Shown: positions 27,911-37,144, counted from the first letter of the stretch. The stretch is 64,000 bases of DNA from Glutamicibacter ardleyensis (GCF_014644555.1 NZ_BMKX01000001.1:310001-374000), one strand, 5' to 3'. The notes: generated by a model not told the origin, from the letters alone. Translations and numbers: made by a program.

Positions 27911-28566
27911 AGCAGGGCACTGAGCAGCACACCAGCACCCATGATGACCAGCGCTGCACAGGCCACCATTTCGAGACGCAGAGTGATCTCTGGTTTTTTG
28001 AACCAATGCATTGCTTTTGAAGCGACGGTACTCAGAATCAGTAGGTAGAGGAAGCCGACCACGGCAAAGACCGCCCCCAACCCCATCCCCCACCACAACG
28101 TATTTGAATCTTTGGGGATAAAACTTGGCAGCATCGCCAGAAATAACAACCCGAGTTTCGGATTCAGCGCCGCGGAAAGAACTCCAGCTATAAATGCCTG
28201 CCGGGATGTTTGCCTCTGCCCGGAGTTAGCTCGAATATTTCGTGTTTCGGTGCGCGCAATCGCATTGTCCGCTTTCGCTACGGCGCGGGATTTGCGGAAG
28301 CCAGACACTCCAAGATAGATCAGATACAGTCCACCAAGAATGGCGATAGCGGATTCAACTGCCGGATAGCTCTGCATCACCGAGGCCGCACCGGCTCCAG
28401 CTAGAGCGGCCCACGCAAAGATAGCCGTTACCATACCCAGGGCCGCGAGAATACCGTGGAATTGGCGTACCAGCGAGAACCGGAGCACGAGGAAGGTATC
28501 TGGCCCTGGCGAAAGAGTAACCATCACGCATACCCCGAGGTATGCCAAGAATGAAGCCCCAGTCAT
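27907..28566 (-). CDS. LysE/RhtB family exporter
   Basis: 219 aa with about six hydrophobic segments. The N-terminal TLSPGPDTFLVLRFSL motif is diagnostic of the LysE/RhtB amino-acid exporter superfamily. Likely exports an amino acid or derivative; substrate unknown. Tail-to-tail overlap of 4 bases with the MFS gene. Confidence 0.88.
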   Translation of the reverse strand: MTGASFLAYLGVCVMVTLSPGPDTFLVLRFSLVRQFHGILAALGMVTAIFAWAALAGAGAASVMQSYPAVESAIAILGGLYLIYLGVSGFRKSRAVAKADNAIARTETRNIRANSGQRQTSRQAFIAGVLSAALNPKLGLLFLAMLPSFIPKDSNTLWWGMGLGAVFAVVGFLYLLILSTVASKAMHWFKKPEITLRLEMVACAALVIMGAGVLLSALL

Positions 28567-28663
28567 GATCTTTAATTATAGAAATGAGTCCGCAGAGCGT
28601 GGAATTCATGACGCTGGCATAGCATTAGAGGAGAATCAGATGGGCTAGAGGAGGCCGAGCACA

Positions 28664-28999
28664 ATGTCGCAGGCGCCACAGGAATCGCAGCCGGGTTTTC
28701 AAGAGCCTGCCTCCGTGCAATACGGTTGTTACCCGCCGCAGAATCCGGGAATTGCTCTCTCTCAGACTTCGATGATTCTGGGGATACTCTCGCTTTTTGT
28801 TGTCGGCGTCATCCTTGGCCCGATTGCGATCCTCAAAGCCAATGAAGCCGAACGAAATTTTGGCGTTCAGGCTACGGTAGGTAAGGTCACCGGGCTGATC
28901 GGCCTGATTTTCGGAGCGCTCCAGGTGCTCGCTATCATTGGTTATTTCTTACTCATGCTGTTCCTGATTCCAGCTTCGATATACGGATCCAATTTGTAA
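28664..28999 (+). CDS. DUF4190 domain membrane protein (copy 1)
   Basis: 111 aa. A short Gln/Pro-rich cytoplasmic N-terminus is followed by two membrane helices in the DUF4190 pattern (QTSMILGILSLFVVGVILGPIAILKANEAER). GAGGAGG lies ten bases before the ATG. The next gene is a paralogue with an almost identical membrane domain, so this pair arose by tandem duplication. Function unknown; such proteins are often small envelope proteins. Confidence 0.8.
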   Translation: MSQAPQESQPGFQEPASVQYGCYPPQNPGIALSQTSMILGILSLFVVGVILGPIAILKANEAERNFGVQATVGKVTGLIGLIFGALQVLAIIGYFLLMLFLIPASIYGSNL

Positions 29000-29055
29000 G
29001 CGCTCAACAGATCGCTTGAGCAACAGATCATTCTTTCTAAATTTAGGGGTCACCC

Positions 29056-29487
29056 ATGAGCACCGAAAATAACGAACCGACCAACCCTTACAACTCCGGC
29101 ACTTCTGGACAGCCTCCGCAGTACTCGGGCCAGTATCCGAATCAATATCCGAATCAGTACCCTGGTCAGAACCAACAGTTCGGCGCAGCACCGGGATACC
29201 CGCCGTATGGATACAACCCTCAACAGGCTGAGGGAGCGCAGCTCGCACAGACCTCTATGATCTTGGGGATCATCTCGCTCTTTGTTGTGGGCATCATTTT
29301 GGGCCCACTAGCGATCATCAAGGCCAAGAAGGCAGAACGAGAGTTTAACACCGATGCCACCGTGGGTAAGGTGACCGGATGGATCGGAACGATCTTGGGA
29401 ATTATCGGCGTTCTATACATCATTTTTGTGATCGTCATGGCGTTCTCGTTTGCCGGGGCCTCGATGATGGATCCGAGCTACTACTAG
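29056..29487 (+). CDS. DUF4190 domain membrane protein (copy 2)
   Basis: 143 aa. The N-terminus is a Gln/Pro/Tyr-rich low-complexity tail with repeated QYPNQYPN units (about 25-40), then the DUF4190 two-helix domain (QTSMILGIISLFVVGIILGPLAIIKAKKAER). AGGGG six bases before the ATG. Paralogue of the preceding gene; the longer repeat-rich tail is the main difference. Confidence 0.82.
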   Translation: MSTENNEPTNPYNSGTSGQPPQYSGQYPNQYPNQYPGQNQQFGAAPGYPPYGYNPQQAEGAQLAQTSMILGIISLFVVGIILGPLAIIKAKKAEREFNTDATVGKVTGWIGTILGIIGVLYIIFVIVMAFSFAGASMMDPSYY

Positions 29488-29510
29488 CCCATCGCGCGAG
29501 GTATTAACCA

Positions 29511-29557
29511 GCAAAGCCCCGGTAGCAACACGTGATGTGTTGCTACCGGGGCTTTGC
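29511..29557. terminator. bidirectional terminator between DUF4190 and yceI genes
   Basis: Perfect 21-bp stem (29511-29531 with 29537-29557), loop GTGAT. Very stable, between converging genes, no long T-run. Confidence 0.85.
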
Positions 29558-29601
29558 CTGTATCGGCCCTTATCCATTCCCCATGGATGGATACGGGAAA
29601 C

Positions 29602-30159
29602 TTATTCTGCGGTTGGCAGGACGAACGATGCGTCGATTTCGATCTTTACCTTGTCGCTGACCAAGACGCCGCCTGCTTCGAGTGCAGCGTTCCAGGTGAT
29701 GCCAAATTCCTTGCGGGAAATGGTGGTCGAGGCAAAGAAGCCTGCGCGGGTTGCCCCGAAAGCGTCAACTACCTGGCCGCCAAGCTCAGCCTTGAATTCA
29801 ACCTGCTTGGTAACACCGCGCAGAGTCAACTCGCCAACCAGTACGAACTCTTCGTCATCACCCTTGACCTCGGTGGACTTGAAGGTCATCGTTGGGAACT
29901 CTTCGGCGTTGAAGAAGTCGCCGCTCTTCAGGTGGCCGTCGCGGTTGGCGTCCTTGGTGTTGATCGAGCCGATCTGCACGGTAGCTTCTACCGAAGACTC
30001 TGCCAGGCTCTGACCGATGTTCAAGGTTGCGTCGAATTCCTCGAAGCTGCCGCGGACCTTGGAAACGCCCGCGTGGCGAACCGAGAAACCGATTTCGGAG
30101 TGCGAAGCGTCCAGGTTCCAGGTACCGGCGGTCAGTGGTGAAGTTGCAGTTGAAGTCAT
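29602..30159 (-). CDS. YceI family protein
   Basis: 185 aa lipocalin-like YceI protein (TAGTWNLDASHSEIGFSVRHAGVSKVRGSF ... GELTLRGVTKQVEF), a fold that binds isoprenoid or amide lipids. No signal peptide, so probably cytoplasmic, as in many actinobacteria. Start ATG 30159 is set by AAAGGA seven bases upstream; the ATG at 30189 lies in the leader. Its promoter region carries two inverted copies of a 13-base element, implying tight local repression. Confidence 0.9.
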   Translation of the reverse strand: MTSTATSPLTAGTWNLDASHSEIGFSVRHAGVSKVRGSFEEFDATLNIGQSLAESSVEATVQIGSINTKDANRDGHLKSGDFFNAEEFPTMTFKSTEVKGDDEEFVLVGELTLRGVTKQVEFKAELGGQVVDAFGATRAGFFASTTISRKEFGITWNAALEAGGVLVSDKVKIEIDASFVLPTAE

Positions 30160-30192
30160 TTTCAAATCCTTTTCCTCGACGCCAATCATGTA

Positions 30193-30253
30193 GTTGACGT
30201 TTCAATTTGTTTTGCTGATACAAGTATTGCACTGGTTAAGTTGAAGCGTCAAC
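30193..30253 (-). promoter_or_regulatory. yceI promoter with paired operator-like repeats
   Basis: GTTGACGTTTCAA (30193-30205) and TTGAAGCGTCAAC (30241-30253) are inverted copies with one mismatch. On the minus strand the upstream copy contains the -35 (TTGACG), followed by a 17-base spacer and a -10 (CAATAC, 30229-30224); the other copy falls just after the expected start. This is typical of a repressor that brackets the promoter (MarR-type half sites). No regulator gene is adjacent. Confidence 0.6.
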
Positions 30254-30383
30254 CACCTAGTGCAAGAAATTTTCTTCTCTCCCACTAATGCTTCCAAAAA
30301 CCAGTATCTGACTAGTAATTTAACTTCCAAAAATTCTTTGTAAAACTCTTATCTCGTCCGAGTTTGCTCGCTAGTATGAGTAC

Positions 30384-30542
30384 ATGAGCACCCACCGGAA
30401 CATCCCAGACAAACAAGAGCAAGAAGCCGAACTAGCAGCAGATCTTGAAGCTACCTGGCAGGAAGAGTCTCCAAGCACCGCCAAGACCACCAAGTTTGCC
30501 GACGAAGTAGACGGCGAGCTTGGTACCCGCGAGGGTGTTTAG
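30384..30542 (+). CDS. small acidic protein, probably leaderless
   Basis: 52 aa, starts MSTHRNIPDKQEQEAELAAD and ends GELGTREGV; strongly acidic, no membrane segment. A -10 element TAGTAT at 30372-30377 puts the transcript start at the ATG, so a leaderless message is likely. Codon use is ordinary. Not recognised; may be a conserved small protein of this lineage. It would be missed by length-filtered gene callers. Confidence 0.55.
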   Translation: MSTHRNIPDKQEQEAELAADLEATWQEESPSTAKTTKFADEVDGELGTREGV

Positions 30543-30644
30543 AAATCCTTGTTTGCAACGTATCCAGCTTTTCAGCGCACAAGGCCGGAAAGAACCAACT
30601 GTGCATGAACTCTGTGAGAGCGTTAATTCGATCGGATTAACAGC

Positions 30645-30685
30645 AAGCGACCGCCACCAGAGAATTTCTCTGGTGGCGGTCGCTT
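30645..30685. terminator. bidirectional hairpin terminator
   Basis: Near-perfect 18-20 bp stem (30645-30664 with 30666-30685) between the small protein and the converging osmoprotectant operon. Confidence 0.8.
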
Positions 30686-30698
30686 GTCAGCTTGTTGC

Positions 30699-31676
30699 TT
30701 ACGGAGCCGTTATTAGACCCTCGTTCAGCATCCATTCATAGGCAACGTCAGCCGGTTCGCGCCCCTCGACGTCCACCTGGTAATTCAGGTCCAACAGAAC
30801 TTCGTCGGTCAGCAACGGTGCAATCTGCGCCATGACATCTTGAACGCCAGGATTCTTTTCCAAGAATTCCGCGTTGAACGCAGGTGCCGCGTTATAACTT
30901 GGGAAGTATTGCTTATCGTCTTCCAAAACCGTCAGGTCCAGCGCCTTGATACGCCCGTCGGTTGTGAAAACCTCACCAAAGTTGCAAGCCCCTTCTGCTG
31001 TCGCCTGGTAGATAGCGCCCACATCATAAAGGCCAACGTTGTCCTCCTTGACCTGACTTCCGCGCTTCATCCCATAATGCTCAAGCATTGGAGTTAGACC
31101 GTCACGACGCGAGTTGAACTCCGGATCAACGCAGAAGGTCAGCTCTTTTGAATCCAACTTGGACATCTCGGAAAGCTTTGTAATGCCCAAGCGATCGGCC
31201 ACCTCGCGGTTCATGGCCATGGCATACGTGTTGTTCAACGGAGCTGGTTTACCCCACACAATCCCATTGGCTACGTCCTCATCATGCACCGCTTGCCACT
31301 GCTTATCAGCGCCAACGATGGGCTTTTCATGCCCGAGGTAGGTCAGCCAGGCAGTTCCCGTGTACTCCCACAATGCGCTGGCATCTCCCGAAAGCAATAA
31401 CTGACGCGCTGGCTGTGAGCCTGGCACGTTAGTCAGGTCCGTGACGTTGTAACCGGCAACGTCCAATGCGATCACCGTAATCTTGCCCAAGAGCAATTGT
31501 TCGGTAAAGGACTTCGAGGTGACAGTCACCTTGGCGTCTTTGTCCAGCGACTGATCTGCTTTGATGAGCCCGGGATTAGCATCTGGCACCGTACCGGTTG
31601 CCGGGCTCAGCCCACACCCGGTCAAGCCAATGAGCGCTGCGAAGGATAGGGCCCCAAATTTCAGTTTGCGATTCAT
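30699..31676 (-). CDS. osmoprotectant (betaine/choline-type) ABC substrate-binding lipoprotein
   Basis: 325 aa. Lipobox LTGC (C21), then an OpuAC-type (quaternary amine) binding domain: KVTVTSKSFTEQLLLGKI near the start, FCVDPEFNSRRDGL and GAIYQATAEGACNFGEVFTTDGRI. Members (OpuBC/OpuCC, OsmF) bind glycine betaine, choline or related solutes outside the membrane. Last gene of a four-gene ABC operon; its start overlaps the preceding permease stop by 4 bases. Confidence 0.88.
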   Translation of the reverse strand: MNRKLKFGALSFAALIGLTGCGLSPATGTVPDANPGLIKADQSLDKDAKVTVTSKSFTEQLLLGKITVIALDVAGYNVTDLTNVPGSQPARQLLLSGDASALWEYTGTAWLTYLGHEKPIVGADKQWQAVHDEDVANGIVWGKPAPLNNTYAMAMNREVADRLGITKLSEMSKLDSKELTFCVDPEFNSRRDGLTPMLEHYGMKRGSQVKEDNVGLYDVGAIYQATAEGACNFGEVFTTDGRIKALDLTVLEDDKQYFPSYNAAPAFNAEFLEKNPGVQDVMAQIAPLLTDEVLLDLNYQVDVEGREPADVAYEWMLNEGLITAP

Positions 31677-32401
31677 GAGAGTCCTTTCGGCCGCGCGACC
31701 TGTTCCACGACTCGCCCCAGCCAGTCGATGGTCAGCGCAAGTAGTGCAACCAGCAGCGAACCGGCAATCAACACCGCGTTCAAGTTCAGGTTCACCCCGG
31801 TGGTGATGAGAATTCCTAGTCCACCACCATTAATGAAGGTCGCCAAAGTAGCCGTACCAACGAGCAGTACCAAAGCGGTTCGAATTCCGGAAAGCATGAC
31901 CGGAACCGCAAGCGGTAGCTCCACCTTGAAGAGGACCGCAGATTGGCTCATTCCGATACCGCGCCCTGCTTCTACGAGCCGCTCATCAACTTGCTGTAAG
32001 CCGACAATGGTATTCGAGAGTACCGGAAGGATCGCATAAATCACCAAGGAGACAATTGCCGTGACGGGGCCGAATCCCAGCCAGAAAGCCAGGAGTACGA
32101 TTACACCAATGGCCGGTGCTGCCTGGCCAAAGTTTGCAATTGCGCGCACCACGGGTGCTGCCTTGCGAAAAGCAGGACGGGTGAGAATGACACCAAGCGG
32201 AATCGCAATGATCAGAACGATCACCGCTGAAATCAGCGTGATTTCTAGGTGCTCCTTCGTGTACCCCCAGATTGTTGCCGGGTCCAGCGTTTGCCTTTCC
32301 GTCTCGGTGAGGTTGGCGTTAACCAGCCAAATCACCAAGATTCCGAAAGCTGCCGCGATACCTAACAACTGGTAAATCAGTCCGCGTTTTTCTGCGTTCA
32401 C
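31673..32401 (-). CDS. osmoprotectant ABC transporter permease 1
   Basis: 242 aa, five to six membrane helices and the EAA-type loop (VEAGRGIGMSQSAVLFKVELPLAVPVMLSGI). OpuCB/OpuCD-type permease working with the adjacent permease and ATPase. Overlaps the ATPase stop by 4 bases. Confidence 0.88.
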   Translation of the reverse strand: MNAEKRGLIYQLLGIAAAFGILVIWLVNANLTETERQTLDPATIWGYTKEHLEITLISAVIVLIIAIPLGVILTRPAFRKAAPVVRAIANFGQAAPAIGVIVLLAFWLGFGPVTAIVSLVIYAILPVLSNTIVGLQQVDERLVEAGRGIGMSQSAVLFKVELPLAVPVMLSGIRTALVLLVGTATLATFINGGGLGILITTGVNLNLNAVLIAGSLLVALLALTIDWLGRVVEQVARPKGLS

Positions 32402-33657
32402 GAAGTCTCACCACCAGATTGCTGACTATCCAACTGGATATCTCGCAAGTTGATTGCACCAGAGTTCAATCCCACCGGGGCGTCATGGTCCCCATCCATG
32501 TTGGAGTTAGTGGCAGCGATCGCTTCCATGACCGTTTGTACGGTGATGATTCCCTTGAGGACATCGCGCCGCCCGGTAACCAAAGCCGACTCCGTGCTGG
32601 CAACAAGCATGGTGTCCAACGCATCGTTGAGCGTTGCCTGCTCACCGACTACCGGCAAATCCGGATCGTAAGTACCATCGATGATTTCCGCACGAGAAAG
32701 CTGACGGCGATTTAGACGGCGCACCGGACGTCCGCGTGAATCGAGTACCACTACGTACTTGCGGCCGGCACCTTGCAATTGCGACAGTACATCCGAGGCA
32801 TTCTTTCCTGCGGTGGTAGTGATTGCCTCGGAGAGTTCCACCTCGTTCACGCGAGTCAGCGTCAGCTGCTTCAGTCCGGCACCGGAGCCGATGAAGTTTT
32901 CTACGAACTCGCTGGCCGGGTTAGCCAGAATACGTTCCGGGGAATCGTACTGCTCCAGTTGCGCGCCTTCGTTGAAGATCGCGATCCAATCTCCCAGCTT
33001 CACAGCCTCATCAAAGTCGTGGGTCACACAAACAATGGTTTTCTGAACCTCAGACTGAATGTTGAGCAGTTCGTCTTGCAAACGCTGACGGGTGATCGGG
33101 TCCACCGCGCCGAATGGCTCATCCATCAATAGCACCGGTGGATCAGCCGCCAAGGCACGGGCCACACCTACGCGCTGCTGCTGTCCACCAGAAAGCTCCT
33201 TCGGAAAGCGATCGCGGTAGAGCTCAGGGTCAAGCGACACGAGTTCAAGCAGCTCATCTACGCGGGCCGCAATTTTTTCTTTAGACCAACCCAGCATCTT
33301 GGGCACCATGGCGATATTAGTAGCCACGGTCATGTGCGGGAAGAGGCCTCCGGCCTGGATGACGTACCCGATACGGCGGCGCAGTTCGTCGCCGTCCATC
33401 TCTGTCACGTCTTCTCCGTTGATGATAATTTCGCCAGAGGTCGGCTCGATCAGCCGGTTAATCATTTTCAGCGTTGTGGTTTTGCCACAGCCCGAGGGAC
33501 CAACAAACATCACGATGGAACCTGCAGGGATCTCAAGAGTCAGGCCGCCAACCGCGGGTTTTTTCTGTCCCGGGTAAGTCTTGGTGACTTCCTGGAGCAT
33601 GATCGACGCTCCGGTGACGTTCTGTTCGGTACTGGTTTCGACTTTATTTTCAGACAC
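32398..33657 (-). CDS. osmoprotectant ABC transporter ATP-binding protein with CBS domains
   Basis: 419 aa. Walker A GPSGCGKTT (53-61), signature LSGGQQQRVGVARAL, Walker B VLLMDEPFGAVD, H-loop CVTHDFDEA. C-terminal CBS pair (about 255-395), the ionic-strength sensor typical of OpuA/OpuC/ProV ATPases. Overlaps both flanking permease genes by a few bases, so the subunits are co-translated. Confidence 0.9.
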   Translation of the reverse strand: MSENKVETSTEQNVTGASIMLQEVTKTYPGQKKPAVGGLTLEIPAGSIVMFVGPSGCGKTTTLKMINRLIEPTSGEIIINGEDVTEMDGDELRRRIGYVIQAGGLFPHMTVATNIAMVPKMLGWSKEKIAARVDELLELVSLDPELYRDRFPKELSGGQQQRVGVARALAADPPVLLMDEPFGAVDPITRQRLQDELLNIQSEVQKTIVCVTHDFDEAVKLGDWIAIFNEGAQLEQYDSPERILANPASEFVENFIGSGAGLKQLTLTRVNEVELSEAITTTAGKNASDVLSQLQGAGRKYVVVLDSRGRPVRRLNRRQLSRAEIIDGTYDPDLPVVGEQATLNDALDTMLVASTESALVTGRRDVLKGIITVQTVMEAIAATNSNMDGDHDAPVGLNSGAINLRDIQLDSQQSGGETS

Positions 33658-34291
33658 GGATACCTCGCGGGATAGTCAGTCGGCCAACGCCGAGCAAGAT
33701 CAAATCAAGAATGAGCGCCAAGATGACAACACCGACCACGCCGGTGACGACAGATTCTAAGGCGTTTGCACCACCCAGCCGGGATAGGCCCGAAAAGATA
33801 TACCCGCCAAGCCCAGGGCCCAGCGCGTAGGAGACAACAGCGGCCACACCCATAACCATCTGCGCTGAGATGCGCACGCCGGTTAAGATCACGGGCCAGG
33901 CCATGGGCAGTTCGACGGAGATCAGGGTTTTCATGCGGCTCATGCCGATGCCCTTCGCCGATTCAACGACCGTCGGTTCGATGTTGTTTAGTCCCACGAT
34001 GGCATTTCTCAGAATTGGCAGGGCCGCGAAGAACGTCACGACGATCACCGCCGGTAAAACACCAAAGCCGAAAGGAACGATAAGAATACCGATCAGTGCA
34101 AAGGACGGGATGGTCAGCCCAATTGCACTAATGCCATTGGCCAAACCGGCCAACGATTTGCTGCGATACACCAGCACGGCGATCAGCACCGCAATGATTG
34201 TCGCCAAGACGAGGCATTGGGCTACAAGCCACAAATGCTGCCAGGAGGCGAATAAAATTTGGCGATATCTTTCGCCGAAAAAGTCACCCAC
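33650..34291 (-). CDS. osmoprotectant ABC transporter permease 2
   Basis: 213 aa, about five membrane helices, EAA loop VESAKGIGMSRMKTLISVELPMAWPVILTGV. First gene of the operon. A possible -10 (GATAAT on the minus strand, about 34325-34320) lies just upstream. Together with the following genes it gives a complete Opu-type importer: permease, ATPase, permease, binding protein. Confidence 0.86.
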   Translation of the reverse strand: MGDFFGERYRQILFASWQHLWLVAQCLVLATIIAVLIAVLVYRSKSLAGLANGISAIGLTIPSFALIGILIVPFGFGVLPAVIVVTFFAALPILRNAIVGLNNIEPTVVESAKGIGMSRMKTLISVELPMAWPVILTGVRISAQMVMGVAAVVSYALGPGLGGYIFSGLSRLGGANALESVVTGVVGVVILALILDLILLGVGRLTIPRGIRV

Positions 34292-34507
34292 ATTAAGACC
34301 TGCTTCACTTTAGTTTCGTATTATCCACTGAGCTGGAATAGATACCTATACTCAGCATTCGCCCCAAGTTTACCGGCCTTAGCACTCATCGTTCGGTATC
34401 ATTTTGATAAATCTTCTGCTGACTTGGTCAGATATGAGTGTCGTTTTGGCCTATCTGCATGGCGCAACATGCTAGCCAAGACGGTGCGAATGTAGTGAGA
34501 TAGAAAC

Positions 34508-35359
34508 ATGAAACTAGCTACCGTGCGACTGACCACCGAACCCGGATTAACAACGGCCGCCGTCATTGAAGATGGCAGACTGTACTACCTGGAAAACTTG
34601 TCGAACATTCAGAAGTTCCTTCGCCTCGATGACCCAACCCAGCAAGAAGTCGTCGCACGAGCCTTAGTCGGTGACTCGATTGCCGAAGCCGAGGCCGATT
34701 ATGCCCCGCTGATCCCCAACCCGGCCAAGGTGTACTGCATAGGCCTGAACTACCGTAACCACATAGCCGAGGTGGGTGCCGAGGAACCAGAGTTCCCTAC
34801 GGTTTTCGCAAAGTTCGCTTCCACGCTATGCGGAGCAAATGACACTGTAGAAATCCCTGCCGAGGACCACCGCATGGATTACGAAGGTGAGCTCGCCATC
34901 GTCATCGGTACCGCCGGCCGGCGCATCTCCGTCGAAGACGCGGCAGCACATATTGCTGGTTATGCGGTTTCCAACGATGTCTCCATGCGCGGTTTCCAGG
35001 GACGAACCACCGAATGGTTGCAGGGTAAGGCGTGGGACAAGTCGACTCCAGTGGGCCCATGGCTGGTCACCTCCGATGAATTTAGCGCGGGCGCGAAGAT
35101 CACCACGAAGGTCAACGGTGAGGTAGTTCAGGAAGATTCCACCGACGATCTAGTGTTCTCCGCGGCCGAACTAGTCTCCTACCTATCGGTCATCAATGAG
35201 TTGCAGCCTGGCGATTTGATCCTCACCGGCACCCCCGCCGGGGTGGCCTTGGGCCGACGTGACGAGCATGGGCGCCGCCCATGGCTGAAGGCCGGAGACT
35301 TGCTCGAAACTAGCATCGATGGTCTGGGCACTTCCACGATTAAGTTCGCTTCCCTTTAG
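34508..35359 (+). CDS. fumarylacetoacetate hydrolase (FAH) family protein
   Basis: 283 aa. An N-terminal domain of about 60 residues precedes the FAH catalytic domain: VYCIGLNYRNHIAEVG, metal ligand region DYEGELAIVIG, and YAVSNDVSMRG with GDLILTGTPAGVALG near the end. Members hydrolyse or decarboxylate acylpyruvates from aromatic ring cleavage, or oxaloacetate. Isolated gene, divergent from the osmoprotectant operon, followed by a terminator; the substrate cannot be stated. Confidence 0.88.
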   Translation: MKLATVRLTTEPGLTTAAVIEDGRLYYLENLSNIQKFLRLDDPTQQEVVARALVGDSIAEAEADYAPLIPNPAKVYCIGLNYRNHIAEVGAEEPEFPTVFAKFASTLCGANDTVEIPAEDHRMDYEGELAIVIGTAGRRISVEDAAAHIAGYAVSNDVSMRGFQGRTTEWLQGKAWDKSTPVGPWLVTSDEFSAGAKITTKVNGEVVQEDSTDDLVFSAAELVSYLSVINELQPGDLILTGTPAGVALGRRDEHGRRPWLKAGDLLETSIDGLGTSTIKFASL

Positions 35360-35371
35360 CCGCGAACGCTT

Positions 35372-35413
35372 AGATGTCCCCGCGTCAGTTTTTAGACGCG
35401 GGGACATCTTTTA
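35372..35413 (+). terminator. intrinsic terminator of the FAH gene
   Basis: Perfect 15-bp GC-rich stem (35372-35386 with 35395-35409), eight-base loop, then TTTTAATT. Confidence 0.92.
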
Positions 35414-35550
35414 ATTCACTTTTAATCCCGTTGGTGCGACACGAAACAACGGTTGTGACTTGACTCTCAGCATCACGTATGATGACTCACAATGTCACTT
35501 CGAATGGCAGTCATCATCATCAATCACTCGCATCGAAGGATCTAGAACTC

Positions 35551-37065
35551 ATGGACGCTTTGGGAACACTCTTCGGAGATATCTCCTCGGTTATTTGGGG
35601 GCCGTTTGTCCTCATCCCCTTGCTCTTGGGCACCGGGTTGTATCTGACCATCCGCTTGGGCGGTTTGCAGTTCATCAAACTTGCGGCAGCGCTTCGTCTG
35701 GGCCTACTCAAGCGCAAAGACGCCGAAGCTGAAGGCGATATCTCGCAGTTTCAGGCACTGACCACGGCATTGGCTGCCACTGTCGGTACCGGTAACATCG
35801 TGGGTGTTGCTACCGCCATCGGCATTGGTGGACCGGGCGCACTATTCTGGATGTGGGTTACCGGCCTAGTCGGTATGGCTTCAAAGTACACCGAAGCTTA
35901 CTTGGGCGTTCGCTTCCGTGGAACTGACGCAGCTGGCGAAAAGTCCGGCGGTCCACAGTACTACCTCGAACGCGGCATCAAGGGTCCCTTCGGAAAGTTC
36001 TTGGCACTGTTCTTCGCCATCGCCGCGACCCTAGCCTGCTTCGGCATCGGTAACATGACTCAGGGCAACTCGATCGCGATTAACCTTGAGAGCTCATTCA
36101 ACGTCACCCCATGGGTTACCGGCGTCATTCTGACCGTACTGTCCATCGCTGTTCTTGTCGGTGGCATCAAGTCCATCGGTCGAGTCACCGCTGGCTTCGT
36201 TCCAGTGATGATCGTCTTCTACGTGGCAGCTGCGATCTACATCCTCATCTCCAACGTATCTGGCATTCCTGCTGCATTCGGTGAGATCTTCACCGATGCC
36301 TTCACCGGCACCTCGGCAGTCGGCGGCTTCGCCGGTTCGGCAATCATCATCGCCGTTCAGTTCGGTGTAGCTCGCGGTATCTTCTCCAACGAGTCCGGTA
36401 TGGGTTCGGCTGCTATCGCTGCAGCTTCGGCGCAGACCACCCACCCAGTACGTCAGGGCTTGGTTTCCATGACCCAGACCTTCATTGACACCATCATCGT
36501 GGTTACCTGCACCGGTCTGGTGATCATCACCACCGGTTCCTGGAAGCTGGTCGATGAGGCAACCGGTGAACAGATCTCCGCTGCGCTGATGACCGGCGAG
36601 GCCTTCACTAACGGCCTGCCAGGTGAATGGGGCCACTGGATCGTCACCATTGGCTTGGTCATGTTCGCCTTCTCCACCATCCTTGGCTGGTGCTACTACG
36701 GTGAACGAAATATCGAGCGCCTGTTCGGTCGCAAGCTGGTCATGCCATTCCGCATCGTCTTCTCACTGGTCGTTTACGTAGGTTGCACCACCGAGCTGAC
36801 CGCTGTCTGGAACTTCTCGGACATGATGAACGGTTTGATGGCACTGCCGAACTTGATCGGTCTGCTAATTCTCTCCGGTATGGTGGCTCGCGAAACCCGC
36901 TGGTACCTGAAGAATGATCCGAAGCTGGAAGCCAATAAGGCGGAAATTGAGAACTTCATGTCCGCCCGTCCAGGCTGGGCAGAGTGGAAGGCCGGTGACG
37001 TGATTGGCTCTTCGAAGAACCGTGGCGCTCACCAGGCAGCGCAGGATCCGGATCCGATCCGCTAG
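35551..37065 (+). CDS. alanine/glycine:cation symporter (AGCS family)
   Basis: 504 aa, about 10-11 helices. AGCS motifs visible: TALAATVGTGNIVGVATAI, GPGALFWMWVTGLVGMASKYTEA, and RGIFSNESGMGSAAIAAA. It imports alanine or glycine with Na+ or H+. ATG 35551 has AAGGA ten bases upstream; an upstream ATG at 35479 sits in a likely -10 element (TATGAT) and has no ribosome binding site. Single gene with its own terminator. Confidence 0.9.
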   Translation: MDALGTLFGDISSVIWGPFVLIPLLLGTGLYLTIRLGGLQFIKLAAALRLGLLKRKDAEAEGDISQFQALTTALAATVGTGNIVGVATAIGIGGPGALFWMWVTGLVGMASKYTEAYLGVRFRGTDAAGEKSGGPQYYLERGIKGPFGKFLALFFAIAATLACFGIGNMTQGNSIAINLESSFNVTPWVTGVILTVLSIAVLVGGIKSIGRVTAGFVPVMIVFYVAAAIYILISNVSGIPAAFGEIFTDAFTGTSAVGGFAGSAIIIAVQFGVARGIFSNESGMGSAAIAAASAQTTHPVRQGLVSMTQTFIDTIIVVTCTGLVIITTGSWKLVDEATGEQISAALMTGEAFTNGLPGEWGHWIVTIGLVMFAFSTILGWCYYGERNIERLFGRKLVMPFRIVFSLVVYVGCTTELTAVWNFSDMMNGLMALPNLIGLLILSGMVARETRWYLKNDPKLEANKAEIENFMSARPGWAEWKAGDVIGSSKNRGAHQAAQDPDPIR

Positions 37066-37096
37066 GAACTAAGATCCGTTTCTCTTAAAAAATCGG

Positions 37097-37144
37097 AGAG
37101 CTGTCGTTCTTACCCCTTTGGGTAAGAGCGGCAGCTCTTTTTAT
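37097..37144 (+). terminator. intrinsic terminator of the AGCS symporter gene
   Basis: Stem of about 18 bp with two mismatches or wobbles (37097-37115 with 37121-37138) and a TTTTTATTT tail. Confidence 0.9.

Noticed and set aside
35479-35550. Upstream ATG of the AGCS symporter
   Set aside because: The ATG overlaps a TATGAT -10 element and has no Shine-Dalgarno; ATG 35551 does.
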